Shown one piece after another: positions 16,106 to 24,453 of a stretch of 64,000 nucleotides of DNA. This stretch comes from Hyphomonadaceae bacterium (GTDB lineage Bacteria; Pseudomonadota; Alphaproteobacteria; Caulobacterales; Hyphomonadaceae). The notes under the pieces are model-generated. The model was not told the DNA's origin and searched no databases. It saw only the letters and a program-made list of their open reading frames with translations. The first letter of the stretch is position 1. Every line of letters begins with the position of its first letter. The stretch lies in assembly GCA_024743315.1 (NCBI GenBank), contig JANSWU010000005.1:310001-374000 (forward strand), written 5' to 3'. A program made the translations under genes and the position numbers.

Positions 16106-16579
16106 ATGAAAGCCATTTGGAATTCCGTGGGTCCGATTGTGATCCTGCAACTTGCGATCGCGTTTATCTATATCGCGTGGCCGCATATCAGTCGTGCCAT
16201 GATCGCCGTGGGAAACTTAATGGCGCCGCTCTTTCCCGATCCGCCACAAGCCGCCTCGGAAACCAGAAAGCCGTTTCGTGGCAAATGGCGCGAAGCAGCT
16301 TATCAAGGTGAGCATCGACAAAACCACCGCCGCGCCGAAGCGCCAAAAGAGCCGCCCGTTCGGCCAGCCCCTTCGCAGCGTGAGGTCTACTTGCAGGTGC
16401 TCGAGCTCTCGCCCGATGCGACGACTGCCCAAATCAGGCGAGCTTACCGAAAGCAAGCCAAGACCTATCATCCAGATCGCTTTGCAAGCGCCCGCCATTC
16501 AGAGGCCGAGCGCACGCGCGCTATGCAGAAAATGCGCGAGATCAATGAGGCCTATGACTGGCTTTCGAGCCAAGCTTGA
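16106..16579 (+). CDS. Membrane-anchored J-domain (DnaJ-like) protein
   Basis: 157 residues from ATG 16106 (a GTG 87 bases upstream would add a basic leader, with no better ribosome site). One N-terminal membrane segment (about 9-28, IVILQLAIAFIYIAWPHISR), a basic Pro-rich linker, and a C-terminal J domain at about 90-155 with YLQVLELSPDATTAQIRRAY and the HPD motif in KTYHPDRFA. J domains stimulate the ATPase of DnaK. The membrane anchor suggests a local Hsp70 job at the inner membrane. The gene ends 3 bases before the stop of the convergent phosphomannomutase gene. Confidence 0.85.
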   Translation: MKAIWNSVGPIVILQLAIAFIYIAWPHISRAMIAVGNLMAPLFPDPPQAASETRKPFRGKWREAAYQGEHRQNHRRAEAPKEPPVRPAPSQREVYLQVLELSPDATTAQIRRAYRKQAKTYHPDRFASARHSEAERTRAMQKMREINEAYDWLSSQA

Positions 16580-16582
16580 GGT

Positions 16583-18100
16583 CTAGATTTCCTGATTGTA
16601 GGCGCCGATTTCGGGATATTTAGCGAGGCGGGGTTTCACCTCTTCGCGGAACAGCGCGATCATATCCTCTTCTGAGCGCATGCTTTCCACCACCACGGCG
16701 AATTCCGGCTTGTTGGAGCTGGCGCGCGCCAGCACCCATGAGCCATCCTCAAGCGTGACGCGGGCGCCATTGACGGTGTTCACATCGACGACTTTGCGAC
16801 CGAGGATCTCAGTCCCGAGCAAGCCCTTATATTCCTCGACGATGCGCTCGATCACCTCATACTTCACCTCATCGGCGCAATGTGGGGACATGGTCAGGGA
16901 GGTGAAGGCGACTCCGAGTTCGCCTTTCAGATCAGCCATTGTTTTGTCGGGGTTGCGGTCGAGCATTTCGAGGATCGCCTTGGCAGCGATCAGGCCGTCA
17001 TCGTAGCCAAGCCCGATCGGCGGGCGGAAGAAGAAGTGACCTGACTTTTCAAAGCCTGCCAGAGCATCGAGATCGGTCGTGCGCCGTTTGATATAAGAGT
17101 GACCGGTCTTGTAATAGTCGACGGTCGAGCCATTCGCTTCGAGCACGGGATCAGTTTTGTAGAGGCCTGTCGATTTGACATCGACGACAAATTTGGCGCC
17201 GGGATATTCCTTGGACAGATCGCGGGCCAGCATCAGGCCAATCTTGTCGGCGAAGATCTCATCCCCGGTATTGTCGATCACCCCGCAACGATCGCCATCG
17301 CCATCAAAGCCGAGCGCGATATCGGCGCCATGCTCTTTGACGGCAGCCGCCATGGCGTGAAGCATCGCCGCATCTTCCGGATTGGGATTGTATTTCGGGA
17401 ACGTATTGTCGAGATTGCAATCCATCTCGATCACGTCGACGCCCATCTTGCGCAGCGCATCCGGGGCGAAGGCGCCCGCGGTGCCATTGCCACACGCGGC
17501 GATCACTTTCAGCGGGCGCTTTATGGAAACTCCTTCAGCCACGGCGTCGATATATTTCTCACGCACGCCATCGACGCGGAAATGGCCGCCGCCTGCGCGG
17601 GGCTGGAAGTCGCCATTGAGGACGATTTCCTTGAGCCGGCCCATTTCGTCCGGCCCGAAGGTCAACGGGCGATTGGCGCCCATTTTAACGCCCGTCCAGC
17701 CATTTTCATTATGCGAGGCCGTGACCATCGCGCAACAGGCGCAATCCAGTTCGAACTGGCTCCAGTAAACCATCGGGGACAGGGCCAGGCCGACATCCAG
17801 AACCTCGCATCCGCCCTGGACCATGCCGAGAATGAGGGCGTTCTTGATCGGCTGGCTGATCGAGCGGAAATCATGACCGGTGACCACTTTGGGCTCAACA
17901 CCAAGCTCATGAAACAAGGTTGCCATGCCGAGACCGAGGGCCTGCACGCCGGTCAGGTTGAGTTCCGGGGCCTTCTCATGACCTATGCCATTAAACCACC
18001 ACCGCGCGTCATATTCTCGAAAGCCGGTCGGTTTGACCAAAGGCAGAATTTCAAAGTCCAGCGTATTTGGTGCGATGTCCGCGCGCGGTTTGGGCAGCAT
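16583..18100 (-). CDS. Phosphomannomutase/phosphoglucomutase
   Basis: 505 residues of the alpha-D-phosphohexomutase family. The catalytic serine is in TASHNENGW (about residue 122). The metal loop is GFDGDGDRCGV, the sugar-binding loop is FEKSGHFFF, and a C-terminal phosphate loop follows (RASSNKPE). It interconverts hexose 1- and 6-phosphates, feeding GDP-mannose or UDP-glucose for surface polysaccharides. Start ATG 18100 follows AGGA about 8 bases upstream. An in-frame ATG at 18157 lacks a ribosome site and would add an odd leader. The gene ends against the convergent DnaJ-like gene with no room for a terminator. Confidence 0.92.
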   Translation of the reverse strand: MLPKPRADIAPNTLDFEILPLVKPTGFREYDARWWFNGIGHEKAPELNLTGVQALGLGMATLFHELGVEPKVVTGHDFRSISQPIKNALILGMVQGGCEVLDVGLALSPMVYWSQFELDCACCAMVTASHNENGWTGVKMGANRPLTFGPDEMGRLKEIVLNGDFQPRAGGGHFRVDGVREKYIDAVAEGVSIKRPLKVIAACGNGTAGAFAPDALRKMGVDVIEMDCNLDNTFPKYNPNPEDAAMLHAMAAAVKEHGADIALGFDGDGDRCGVIDNTGDEIFADKIGLMLARDLSKEYPGAKFVVDVKSTGLYKTDPVLEANGSTVDYYKTGHSYIKRRTTDLDALAGFEKSGHFFFRPPIGLGYDDGLIAAKAILEMLDRNPDKTMADLKGELGVAFTSLTMSPHCADEVKYEVIERIVEEYKGLLGTEILGRKVVDVNTVNGARVTLEDGSWVLARASSNKPEFAVVVESMRSEEDMIALFREEVKPRLAKYPEIGAYNQEI

Positions 18101-18260
18101 GTGTACGTCCTGTAGATAAGTTTCCCCGTCGGGGCCGTTGTGCAGAGATACATACAATTATCAAGCCAAAATAAAATTTAATATTGCCTATCGTATAAAG
18201 AATACTAATTAGGGCTGCGACGGGGGGACAAAGCCCTTCGCATAACCTGAGGAGTTAAGT

Positions 18261-19037
18261 ATGAAACTCATGAAATCTGTCGCTGCTATTGCAGCAGGAC
18301 TGGTGATTGTGGGCGCAGCGTCCGCTCAAGAATACTATGTCGGTGGTTCGATTGGGTTTACCCAGCAGAATGACAGCGACAATTCTGGCTCGACCGGCGC
18401 GTTTACAACCGGAAATCTCGGTGATGGCAGCACGCTCGACGTGGCTGCAGGCACGCCATATGGCTGGTCGACCGAGTTTGATGGCGGAACCGCGTTTGCA
18501 GGCGAGTTTGGCGCACGTTACGGCAATGGCTTCCGCTCTGGCATTGAAATCGTCTATTCGCAAGCTGATGTCGATACGCATACGGGTGTCACGCTCGGCG
18601 GTGGCAGTATTGACGGCGTCGATGCCGCAGCGATTGCGAGTTCAGCCGATCCGCTCGGTGTGACGGTTGCACAAGTTGTTGCCGATGGCCGGGGTGAAAT
18701 CACCAATACCGGCATCTTCATCAACGGGTATTACGATTTCAATCAAGCTGGCGCGTTCCAACCTTATGTTGGTGGCGGTATCGGCTATGTTGATGTCGAT
18801 GTGACCTATCAGCCGTCTGGCATCACTGTGATCGATGATAGCGAAGGCAAGTTCGGCTATCAGCTCAAAGCAGGCGCCACTTACAAGCTGCAAAACCAAT
18901 GGGAAGTCTTCGGTGAGTACGCCTATCGTGCGACCGAAGATATTGAGCTGAACAATCAGCTTTTCCCAGGTACGCTCGAGATTGAAAACACGCAAAACGT
19001 GTTCTCAATCGGCGCGCGCTACAAGTTTGGTGGCTAA
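18261..19037 (+). CDS. Outer-membrane beta-barrel protein (OmpA/opacity-type porin family)
   Basis: 258 residues with a cleavable signal peptide (KLMKSVAAIAAGLVIVGAASA, in brief AGLVIVGAASA before QEYYVGG). The mature part alternates aromatic and polar residues in strands (EYYVGGSIGFTQQN, EFGARYGNGFRSGIEIVY, AFQPYVGGGIGYVDVDV, FGYQLKAGATYKL, EVFGEYAYR) and ends in the sorting signal FSIGARYKFGG with an aromatic near the C-terminus. It is an 8-strand-type outer-membrane barrel of unknown ligand. GAGGAG precedes the ATG. The A+T-rich leader 18140-18260 includes a short GGGCT/AGCCC stem. Confidence 0.88.
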   Translation: MKLMKSVAAIAAGLVIVGAASAQEYYVGGSIGFTQQNDSDNSGSTGAFTTGNLGDGSTLDVAAGTPYGWSTEFDGGTAFAGEFGARYGNGFRSGIEIVYSQADVDTHTGVTLGGGSIDGVDAAAIASSADPLGVTVAQVVADGRGEITNTGIFINGYYDFNQAGAFQPYVGGGIGYVDVDVTYQPSGITVIDDSEGKFGYQLKAGATYKLQNQWEVFGEYAYRATEDIELNNQLFPGTLEIENTQNVFSIGARYKFGG

Positions 19038-19063
19038 CCCCAAATCGCGTCTATGGACGAAAT

Positions 19064-19092
19064 GAGCCCGTCTTCTTGATGAAGGCGGGCTC
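19064..19092. terminator. Hairpin terminator between porin and thioesterase genes
   Basis: 12-bp stem (GAGCCCGTCTTC / GAAGGCGGGCTC, one G-T pair) with loop TTGAT. It lies between the two convergent stop codons (19037 and 19093) and is probably used from both sides. The T tracts are short. Confidence 0.7.
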
Positions 19093-19857
19093 TCATCGTT
19101 TCGGCAAAAGCCCGGTTTGACTGCCGCTTGAGAGCAACGTGCCATCTTCGGCGAATTGATGGACAGTGCCGTGCACCACCCCGTCCTTGATCGATTGCAA
19201 CTGAACTTGGTTGAGGACCCAGGCTGTTGGTTTAAGGGCGTGTATTCTTAATGTATTATCAAGACTGGTGCCGCCTCGGGTCCTTGTATGTGCGCCGAGG
19301 AGAAAGTCCGCCATGATGGCCAGCAACCCTGCTGAAATATCGGTCGGGAATTTCGGCCTGAACCATAAATCCTCTCGGCCTGATTCATCGTTCTGCAGCG
19401 CGGTTCGTCGTTCAAACTGATCGAGCAGGTTCCCAGGTTGCGCAAAGGCGTCAGGAGCCTTTTCCTCACATTCCTGCGGTGGGCGAACTCTAGGGGCAGT
19501 CAGAAAGCGCGATTCATAATCGCTGCTCCGCCGCCCCAGCGCCCCCTGGACCGTTTGCAGCAGTCGGTCACCTGCGGTCACGATCGCGCCGACCTGGTGT
19601 ATGGTTTTGCCGCCGCCCCTCTTGGTGATCTCGATCTGGATCTCGTCACCAAGCCGACCCTGCGACAAAAACTGAATGTTCGACCAGAGAAGCGGCGCTT
19701 GAAACTGAGCTTCAAGCGCTGAGATCGCGGTGGCAAAGGCGACGCCGCCCATAAAAAATTGAGAATTGTGGTCGGGCCCGACGCAGGCCTCGGGCCGAAC
19801 GGTGAGACGAAATATGCCGGACCCGTTCCTGTCCGGATATGGCTGCCAGAATGTCAT
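19093..19857 (-). CDS. TesB-like acyl-CoA thioesterase (double hotdog)
   Basis: 254 residues. The N-terminal half has the hotdog elements PDHNSQFFMGGVAFATAI, then NIQFLSQGRLGDEIQIEI and TIHQVGAIVTAGDRLL. The C-terminal half repeats the fold (ISAGLLAIMADFLLGAHTRT, TSLDNTLRIHAL, WVLNQVQLQSIKDGVVHG, DGTLLSSGSQTGLL). This is the two-hotdog arrangement of TesB-family acyl-CoA thioesterases, which hydrolyse acyl-CoA in the cytoplasm. Start ATG 19857 overlaps the stop of the upstream MFS gene in ATGA, which implies translational coupling. A frame extension upstream of it is not needed. Confidence 0.85.
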   Translation of the reverse strand: MTFWQPYPDRNGSGIFRLTVRPEACVGPDHNSQFFMGGVAFATAISALEAQFQAPLLWSNIQFLSQGRLGDEIQIEITKRGGGKTIHQVGAIVTAGDRLLQTVQGALGRRSSDYESRFLTAPRVRPPQECEEKAPDAFAQPGNLLDQFERRTALQNDESGREDLWFRPKFPTDISAGLLAIMADFLLGAHTRTRGGTSLDNTLRIHALKPTAWVLNQVQLQSIKDGVVHGTVHQFAEDGTLLSSGSQTGLLPKR

Positions 19858-21068
19858 CGATTGAGCTCCGATGGGTGACGGTGATGCGCCCACAGACAGA
19901 GCAGGAACACGGTCAACGACATGGCCAGCGCCAGGACACCATTGCCGGCCCAGCCCCAGACATCATAGGCCGTCGTGCCCGCCCAGCTGGCGAGCCCACC
20001 TCCGACAAACATGAAGACGATATAGATGGTCATCAGCCGGGTGCGGACTTCCGGCGGCTGGTTGAGGAAGGTCATGCGCCCGGTGACATCGATCACCGGC
20101 CCGCCAATATTGGTAATCAGGATCGGGATCATCAATAGCCATAAATTGTTGCCGAATGGCAGGAAAAGGCAGACGCCCGCGAGTTGGAAAATGGCAATGT
20201 AAAAGCGTGCTCTGCGCGCACCGATGCGATCGGCCCAGGCGCCAAGCCTTGGCGTGGAGGCGAGATTGACGATGGCGAACAAAGCGAGATAGCCGACCAC
20301 ATCGACGCCATAGCCCATATCCGGACTGGTCAGATGCAGGCCGAGTCCTAACCAGATCGAAATGAAGATACCAAAATTCAGCGCCTGGATCGTCCCCGAG
20401 AGAAGCATTTCGGGATATCGGCCGACCATCGGGATCATTGACCAGATCAGCTTTAAATAGGAGGTCTGCTCGCTTTGTTCGCCCGGCTGCTCCCGGCGGT
20501 CCATGCTGAATGGCAAAGTCACGGCAACGATGAACATCAGGCCGGTGGCGATGTAATAAACGCTGCGCCAGCCAAAATATTCTGCAACCACACCAGCGCC
20601 AGCCCGGGCGATCAGAATACCCGCAATGATGCCCGTGGTCAGCACCGCTGTAACTTTGCCAAGTTCGGTCGGGTCAACCCGCTTGGAAGCATATGCTGGC
20701 AGGAGGTAAGGGGCGATGGTCATGAAGCCGAGCACGGTCGACCCGATCAGAAACAATTGAAAATCTACGGCAAAAGCCATCAGCGCAATCGCCAGAAACT
20801 GACCTGCCACGAAGATCGCTGTCAGCGTCCGGTTGCTGTAACGATCGCCGAGCGGCAGAAGCAGGAAGATGCCGAGCGCCAGGGCCAATTGGTTCATCGC
20901 AGGCACGAGACCAATGGTTGAAGAGCTGACCTGAAAATCGTCCGCAACGCGCGCGATGATCGGGTGGATGTAATAGGCATTGGCGGTCACCACGGCCGAA
21001 GCCAAGGTGAGGATCCAGACCTGTCGGCGGTTTAGGCGTTGCGGCTCAGAAGAAGGCTCAGTCGTCAC
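19854..21068 (-). CDS. MFS transporter
   Basis: 404 residues with about 12 membrane segments from residue 14. The conserved loop after TM2 reads LPLGDRYSNRTLTAIF (the MFS G-x-x-x-D-R motif), and a Glu/Gln-rich central loop (MDRREQPGEQSEQ) separates the halves. The likely role is export or uptake of a small molecule by proton antiport. The substrate is unknown. The start is GTG 21068 with a weak ribosome site. It is translationally coupled to the downstream TesB-like thioesterase (ATGA overlap), so the two may handle a shared lipid-like substrate. Confidence 0.9.
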   Translation of the reverse strand: MTTEPSSEPQRLNRRQVWILTLASAVVTANAYYIHPIIARVADDFQVSSSTIGLVPAMNQLALALGIFLLLPLGDRYSNRTLTAIFVAGQFLAIALMAFAVDFQLFLIGSTVLGFMTIAPYLLPAYASKRVDPTELGKVTAVLTTGIIAGILIARAGAGVVAEYFGWRSVYYIATGLMFIVAVTLPFSMDRREQPGEQSEQTSYLKLIWSMIPMVGRYPEMLLSGTIQALNFGIFISIWLGLGLHLTSPDMGYGVDVVGYLALFAIVNLASTPRLGAWADRIGARRARFYIAIFQLAGVCLFLPFGNNLWLLMIPILITNIGGPVIDVTGRMTFLNQPPEVRTRLMTIYIVFMFVGGGLASWAGTTAYDVWGWAGNGVLALAMSLTVFLLCLWAHHRHPSELNR

Positions 21069-21117
21069 GCTGGCAGATTAGGGCGAGGGCGCGCAGGCTG
21101 GAAAGCGTGACGCGACG

Positions 21118-21840
21118 CTAATCCGTGGTTCGCGCCAGAAACGCCGCCATCCAACTCGCGATCAGGGCATTGTCAACCGGCTCAGCAAAGCTTGCCTCTG
21201 CGGCATCGACCATCGCATGCGGCAGCTTGGTGCCCCGCCTGACATTGTAGAGGGCGCAGGAAAAGCCCGGACTATATTCCGGATGGCCTTGAAAACTGAT
21301 GGCTTTCTCACTCGGATAGGCCAGCGCCGCATATTCGCAGAACTCGTTGCGGCCAATCAGGGTGGCGCCGGGCGGCAGGTTCTGGACTTGGTCCTGATGG
21401 CTGACACCGAGGCTGAATTTGGTGGGCGGGTTCGCACCCATCCAGTCAGGCCGCGCGACCACATCATAAGTGTGCCGCCCAATGCCCCAGCCTTTTTCCG
21501 ACTTGGTCACCTCGGCCCCGAGTGCATGGGCGATGGCCTGATGGCCAAAACAGATCCCGATTTGCGGGGTTTTTGCAGCAGCGCTGTCGCGGATGAAGTC
21601 CATCAGTGGAGCCATCCAAAGCTCGTCATCATAGACCCCGGCCGGTGACCCGGTGATCAGGATCGCGTCCAGTCTGGCCGGATCCGGAAGAGGTGCGCCT
21701 TCAGAAAGCTCGATCGCAGCATAGCGCCAACCGTCCAGATGCGGCGCCATCAAGCTTTCGAACATGGCTGGATAGAGCGGCCAGTCGCCCTCAATACTGG
21801 CGGGCGGGCGGCCGGTTTCGATAATGGTCAGGGTTTTCAT
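21118..21840 (-). CDS. Class I glutamine amidotransferase domain protein
   Basis: 240 residues. The triad is visible: Cys97 in GICFGHQAIA, and His/Glu in SFQGHPEYSP. The sequence ILITGSPAGVYD is the oxyanion-strand region. It belongs to the GMP-synthase-like stand-alone amidotransferases (the YfeJ/guaA-type group), which hydrolyse glutamine or related gamma-glutamyl compounds in the cytoplasm. The partner is unknown. It lies 28 bases downstream of the TauE gene on the same strand, so it may be read from the sulfur operon promoter. Confidence 0.88.
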   Translation of the reverse strand: MKTLTIIETGRPPASIEGDWPLYPAMFESLMAPHLDGWRYAAIELSEGAPLPDPARLDAILITGSPAGVYDDELWMAPLMDFIRDSAAAKTPQIGICFGHQAIAHALGAEVTKSEKGWGIGRHTYDVVARPDWMGANPPTKFSLGVSHQDQVQNLPPGATLIGRNEFCEYAALAYPSEKAISFQGHPEYSPGFSCALYNVRRGTKLPHAMVDAAEASFAEPVDNALIASWMAAFLARTTD

Positions 21841-21868
21841 GGCGCCCGCTTAGCAAGCGCTGCGTGGA

Positions 21869-22675
21869 TCAGGCAACCGTTGGGGGCGCAATCAGGGCGA
21901 GGGTCGCATTGGTTGCCACATAGGCCGCCACCAGAATAATGAAGCTGGCAAAAAGGCGCCGCGCCAGAAGCGCGCGCGAAACAAGCTTGCGAGAAATCCA
22001 GATGCCGCCCACGCCGCCAATCATGCCCCCGATCAGCAGCGCGCTGGCCAGACCCGGATCCACCCATCCGGCGAGGGCATAATTGGAGGAGGTGGCCGCG
22101 CCAAAAATGCTCACCGAGACCAGGGATGATGCGGTCGCCGCGCTCATCGTCATGCCAGTCGCGGCAATCAGGCCAGGGACGATCAGGAACCCGCCGCCAA
22201 TCCCGAAAAAGCCCGCGGCAAAGCCGACAATCAGGCCGAGCGTCAATAGTTTGGGCATCATTTTAGGCGTCAGGTGCACGTCGGGATGGCCTTCTGTGAC
22301 CGGGCGTCGGAACATACTGGCGCCGATCACCGCCATAGCGGCAGCAAAGGCCAGGAGCAGCCAGTCACCATCCGTCGCCTTGGCCACCGAAGACCCTGCG
22401 ATCGAGCCGATCAAACCCGCGGTGCCGAATACAATGGCGCAGGGCCATTTGACCCGCCCGCCACGCCAGTGCCCGAATAGGTTGAACAAGGCGGTCGCGG
22501 CGACGGCCGCAGCCGACGTGCCGATCGCAAGATGCGGGTCATCGACGCCGACCAGATAGATCAGCAGCGGCGCCGCGAGCACAGACCCGCCGCCGCCAAA
22601 AGTGCCAAGCAACAGGCCGACCAGTGCACCGCTGAGCAAAGTCAGGGCAAGGATATCTGGTGCCAAGCCCAGCAT
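21869..22675 (-). CDS. TauE/SafE-family membrane transporter
   Basis: 268 residues with 7-8 membrane segments in two repeats, each with the Gly-rich motif of the family (GLLLGTFGGGGSVLAAP near residue 20 and VGFAAGFFGIGGGFLIVPGL near 150). TauE/SafE proteins export sulfite or other small sulfur anions. It starts 2 bases after the rhodanese stop and is part of the sulfur module (regulator, rhodanese, TauE, with a divergent persulfide dioxygenase), so sulfite export is the likely job. A second, shorter TauE homologue is at 43023. Confidence 0.9.
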   Translation of the reverse strand: MLGLAPDILALTLLSGALVGLLLGTFGGGGSVLAAPLLIYLVGVDDPHLAIGTSAAAVAATALFNLFGHWRGGRVKWPCAIVFGTAGLIGSIAGSSVAKATDGDWLLLAFAAAMAVIGASMFRRPVTEGHPDVHLTPKMMPKLLTLGLIVGFAAGFFGIGGGFLIVPGLIAATGMTMSAATASSLVSVSIFGAATSSNYALAGWVDPGLASALLIGGMIGGVGGIWISRKLVSRALLARRLFASFIILVAAYVATNATLALIAPPTVA

Positions 22676-22677
22676 GT

Positions 22678-23205
22678 TTAAGCCGCTCTACGGTTCCACG
22701 GCATGATGGCGAGGGCATTGGCCATGCCGCACCAGCCGCTAATGCCGGCAAACATCAGGCCAGCGCCGATAAAGCCGCTGAGCCAGATGAAATTTGGATC
22801 GACCGTCTGCGCCAAAACCGCGCCTGCGAGGGCCAGACCACCCGCCGTGATTTGCACCTGACGATTGATCGGCAGTGGCGCTTTGGTGTCGGTTTGAACC
22901 GGCAGACCGGCTTTCTTCCAGCCATCGAGGCCGCCTTCGAGGAGATAAGCCGCCCCTGACACATGTTCCGTCAAAGCACTGCAATTGCTCGATGTGCGCA
23001 TCCCGCTTTTGCAATGGAACACGACCTGCTTGTCGCCCTCAACGTGAAGATGCGCCTCTTGCAGGCGTGACAATGGCAATGAGACCGCGCCGGAAATATT
23101 CTCGCGCGCATGCTCATCCGGCTCGCGAATGTCGACGAGGGTGATTTCACCGCGGGCCAGCTTTTCGGCCGTGGTTTTCGGATCAAGGTTAGGAAGTTGA
23201 GTCAT
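22678..23205 (-). CDS. Rhodanese domain fused to a two-helix membrane domain (YgaP-like)
   Basis: 175 residues. Residues about 1-105 are a rhodanese sulfurtransferase with the active Cys65 in VVFHCKSGMRTSSN. Residues about 115-170 form two membrane helices of the DUF2892 type (VQITAGGLALAGAVLAQ, IWLSGFIGAGLMFAGISGWCGMA). This is the E. coli YgaP layout, a membrane-anchored enzyme that moves sulfane sulfur. It overlaps the upstream ArsR-type gene by 17 bases and has its own GGAGGA site 5-6 bases before ATG 23205. It is part of the sulfur module. Confidence 0.9.
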   Translation of the reverse strand: MTQLPNLDPKTTAEKLARGEITLVDIREPDEHARENISGAVSLPLSRLQEAHLHVEGDKQVVFHCKSGMRTSSNCSALTEHVSGAAYLLEGGLDGWKKAGLPVQTDTKAPLPINRQVQITAGGLALAGAVLAQTVDPNFIWLSGFIGAGLMFAGISGWCGMANALAIMPWNRRAA

Positions 23206-23521
23206 ATTGGTCCTCCGGACAAAAGATATCGGCCAGCGTCATCATCAATTTGGCGACGGCCGGGTCTGAGATTGCATAAAAGATTGACTGACCCTGACGG
23301 CGGGTTCGCACCAGGTTTTGCTCACGCAGCTTGGACAGGTGCTGTGAGAGCGCCGATTGCGACAGCGTACTGCCATCAAGCAATTCGCCAACGCTGCGTT
23401 CGCCATCAACCAGCTGGCACAAGACCATCAGGCGATGCTCGTTGGCCAGGCTTTTCAGGAAGCGGGCAGCGGCAGAGGCATTCTCTTCCAACTGAGCGGG
23501 ATCAAGAGTCAGTGTTTTCAT
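23189..23521 (-). CDS. ArsR-family regulator, BigR/SqrR-like sulfane-sulfur sensor
   Basis: 110 residues with a winged helix-turn-helix (STLSQSALSQHLSKLREQNL, then RRQGQSIFYAI). Cys35 in LMVLCQLVDG and Cys101 in ADIFCPED sit where BigR and SqrR carry the two cysteines that form a tetrasulfide bridge when sulfide or persulfide is present, releasing the repressor from DNA. It is the first gene of a minus-strand sulfur operon and faces a persulfide dioxygenase gene across a short A+T-rich region with two palindromes. Assignment as a metal sensor is less likely because the metal-site ligands are absent. Confidence 0.88.
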   Translation of the reverse strand: MKTLTLDPAQLEENASAAARFLKSLANEHRLMVLCQLVDGERSVGELLDGSTLSQSALSQHLSKLREQNLVRTRRQGQSIFYAISDPAVAKLMMTLADIFCPEDQYDSTS

Positions 23522-23533
23522 AAGCTCATATAT

Positions 23534-23563
23534 ATTAGGTATTGCTAATTTAGCAAGTGCTAA
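23534..23563. promoter_or_regulatory. Paired palindromes: probable operator of the BigR-like regulator
   Basis: Two adjacent inverted repeats lie between the divergent regulator and persulfide dioxygenase genes: ATTAG-N6-CTAAT (23534-23549) and TTAGCA-AG-TGCTAA (23550-23563). Both carry the same TTAG/CTAA half-site in an A+T-rich setting, as expected for an ArsR-family dimer site overlapping two promoters. Binding is inferred. Confidence 0.65.
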
Positions 23564-23595
23564 TATATAGACTATGTATTCCGAGGAGATTGACC

Positions 23596-24453
23596 ATGAT
23601 CTTGCAAAGCTATTTCGACCCTGACACGTTCACCGTGACCTATTTGGTCGGCGATCCTGAGACCAGGCAGGCCGCGATCATTGATCCGGTGCTCGATTTC
23701 GATCCCAAGGCAGGCAAGCTCTCAACCCGGTCGGTCGATCGCGTTCTGGGGGAAGCCAGCCAATTGGGCCTGAACGTACAATGGGTGCTCGACACGCATG
23801 CCCATGCTGACCACCTCTCGGCGGCCGATTATGTCCGGCGTATGGTCGGGGCACGATATGGCATCGGCGATCAGATCGTGTCGGTTCAGAAAGTCTTCAA
23901 ACCTGTGTTCAATGCCAAGGACCTGATCCCGAATGGCGGCGTATTTGATCACTTGTTCAAGGACGGAGAGACGTTCTCCATCGGATCTCTATCGGCCAAA
24001 GTGTTGCATACGCCCGGACACACGCCCGCTTGCGTCACCTTCGTCATCGAGGATGCGGCTTTCGTTGGTGATACACTGTTCATGCCTGATTATGGCACGG
24101 CGCGGACGGATTTTCCCGGCGGCGATGCCCGCACGCTATACCGTTCCATTCGAAAGATTCTCGATCTGCCTGAGACGACCCGGATTTTTGTTGGACATGA
24201 TTATCTGCCCGAGGGCCGGACTGAGTATCAGTGGGAAACCACGGTGGCTGAACAGCGCGCCTCGAACATCCACATTCATGATGGGGTCAGCGAAGACGCG
24301 TTCGTTGAAATGCGCGAGGCGCGCGATGCCGGGCTCGCTTCACCGCGTTTGATCCTGCCATCGTTGCAGGTCAATATTCGCGCTGGCGCGCTGCCGCCTG
24401 AGGAAGAAGACGGCAAGACCTATCTCAAAATCCCGGTCTCAAACGGAACCTAA
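23596..24453 (+). CDS. Persulfide dioxygenase-like metallo-beta-lactamase-fold hydrolase (Blh/ETHE1-like)
   Basis: 285 residues. The metal-binding motif is THAHADHLSA (about 66-75). Further metal ligands are HTPGHTPACV and GDTLFMPDYGTARTDFPGGD, and a late His is in FVGHDY. The arrangement is that of Blh in bigR operons and the ETHE1 persulfide dioxygenases, which oxidise glutathione persulfide to sulfite with one Fe(II). The divergent TauE could then export sulfite. Start ATG 23596 has GAGGAG upstream. An earlier in-frame start has no ribosome site and would run over the operator. Confidence 0.9.
   Translation: MILQSYFDPDTFTVTYLVGDPETRQAAIIDPVLDFDPKAGKLSTRSVDRVLGEASQLGLNVQWVLDTHAHADHLSAADYVRRMVGARYGIGDQIVSVQKVFKPVFNAKDLIPNGGVFDHLFKDGETFSIGSLSAKVLHTPGHTPACVTFVIEDAAFVGDTLFMPDYGTARTDFPGGDARTLYRSIRKILDLPETTRIFVGHDYLPEGRTEYQWETTVAEQRASNIHIHDGVSEDAFVEMREARDAGLASPRLILPSLQVNIRAGALPPEEEDGKTYLKIPVSNGT

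Noticed and set aside
17099-18115. Long plus-strand open frame (338 codons) opposite phosphomannomutase
   Set aside because: All catalytic motifs are on the minus strand. The plus-strand frame has no ribosome site and no family.
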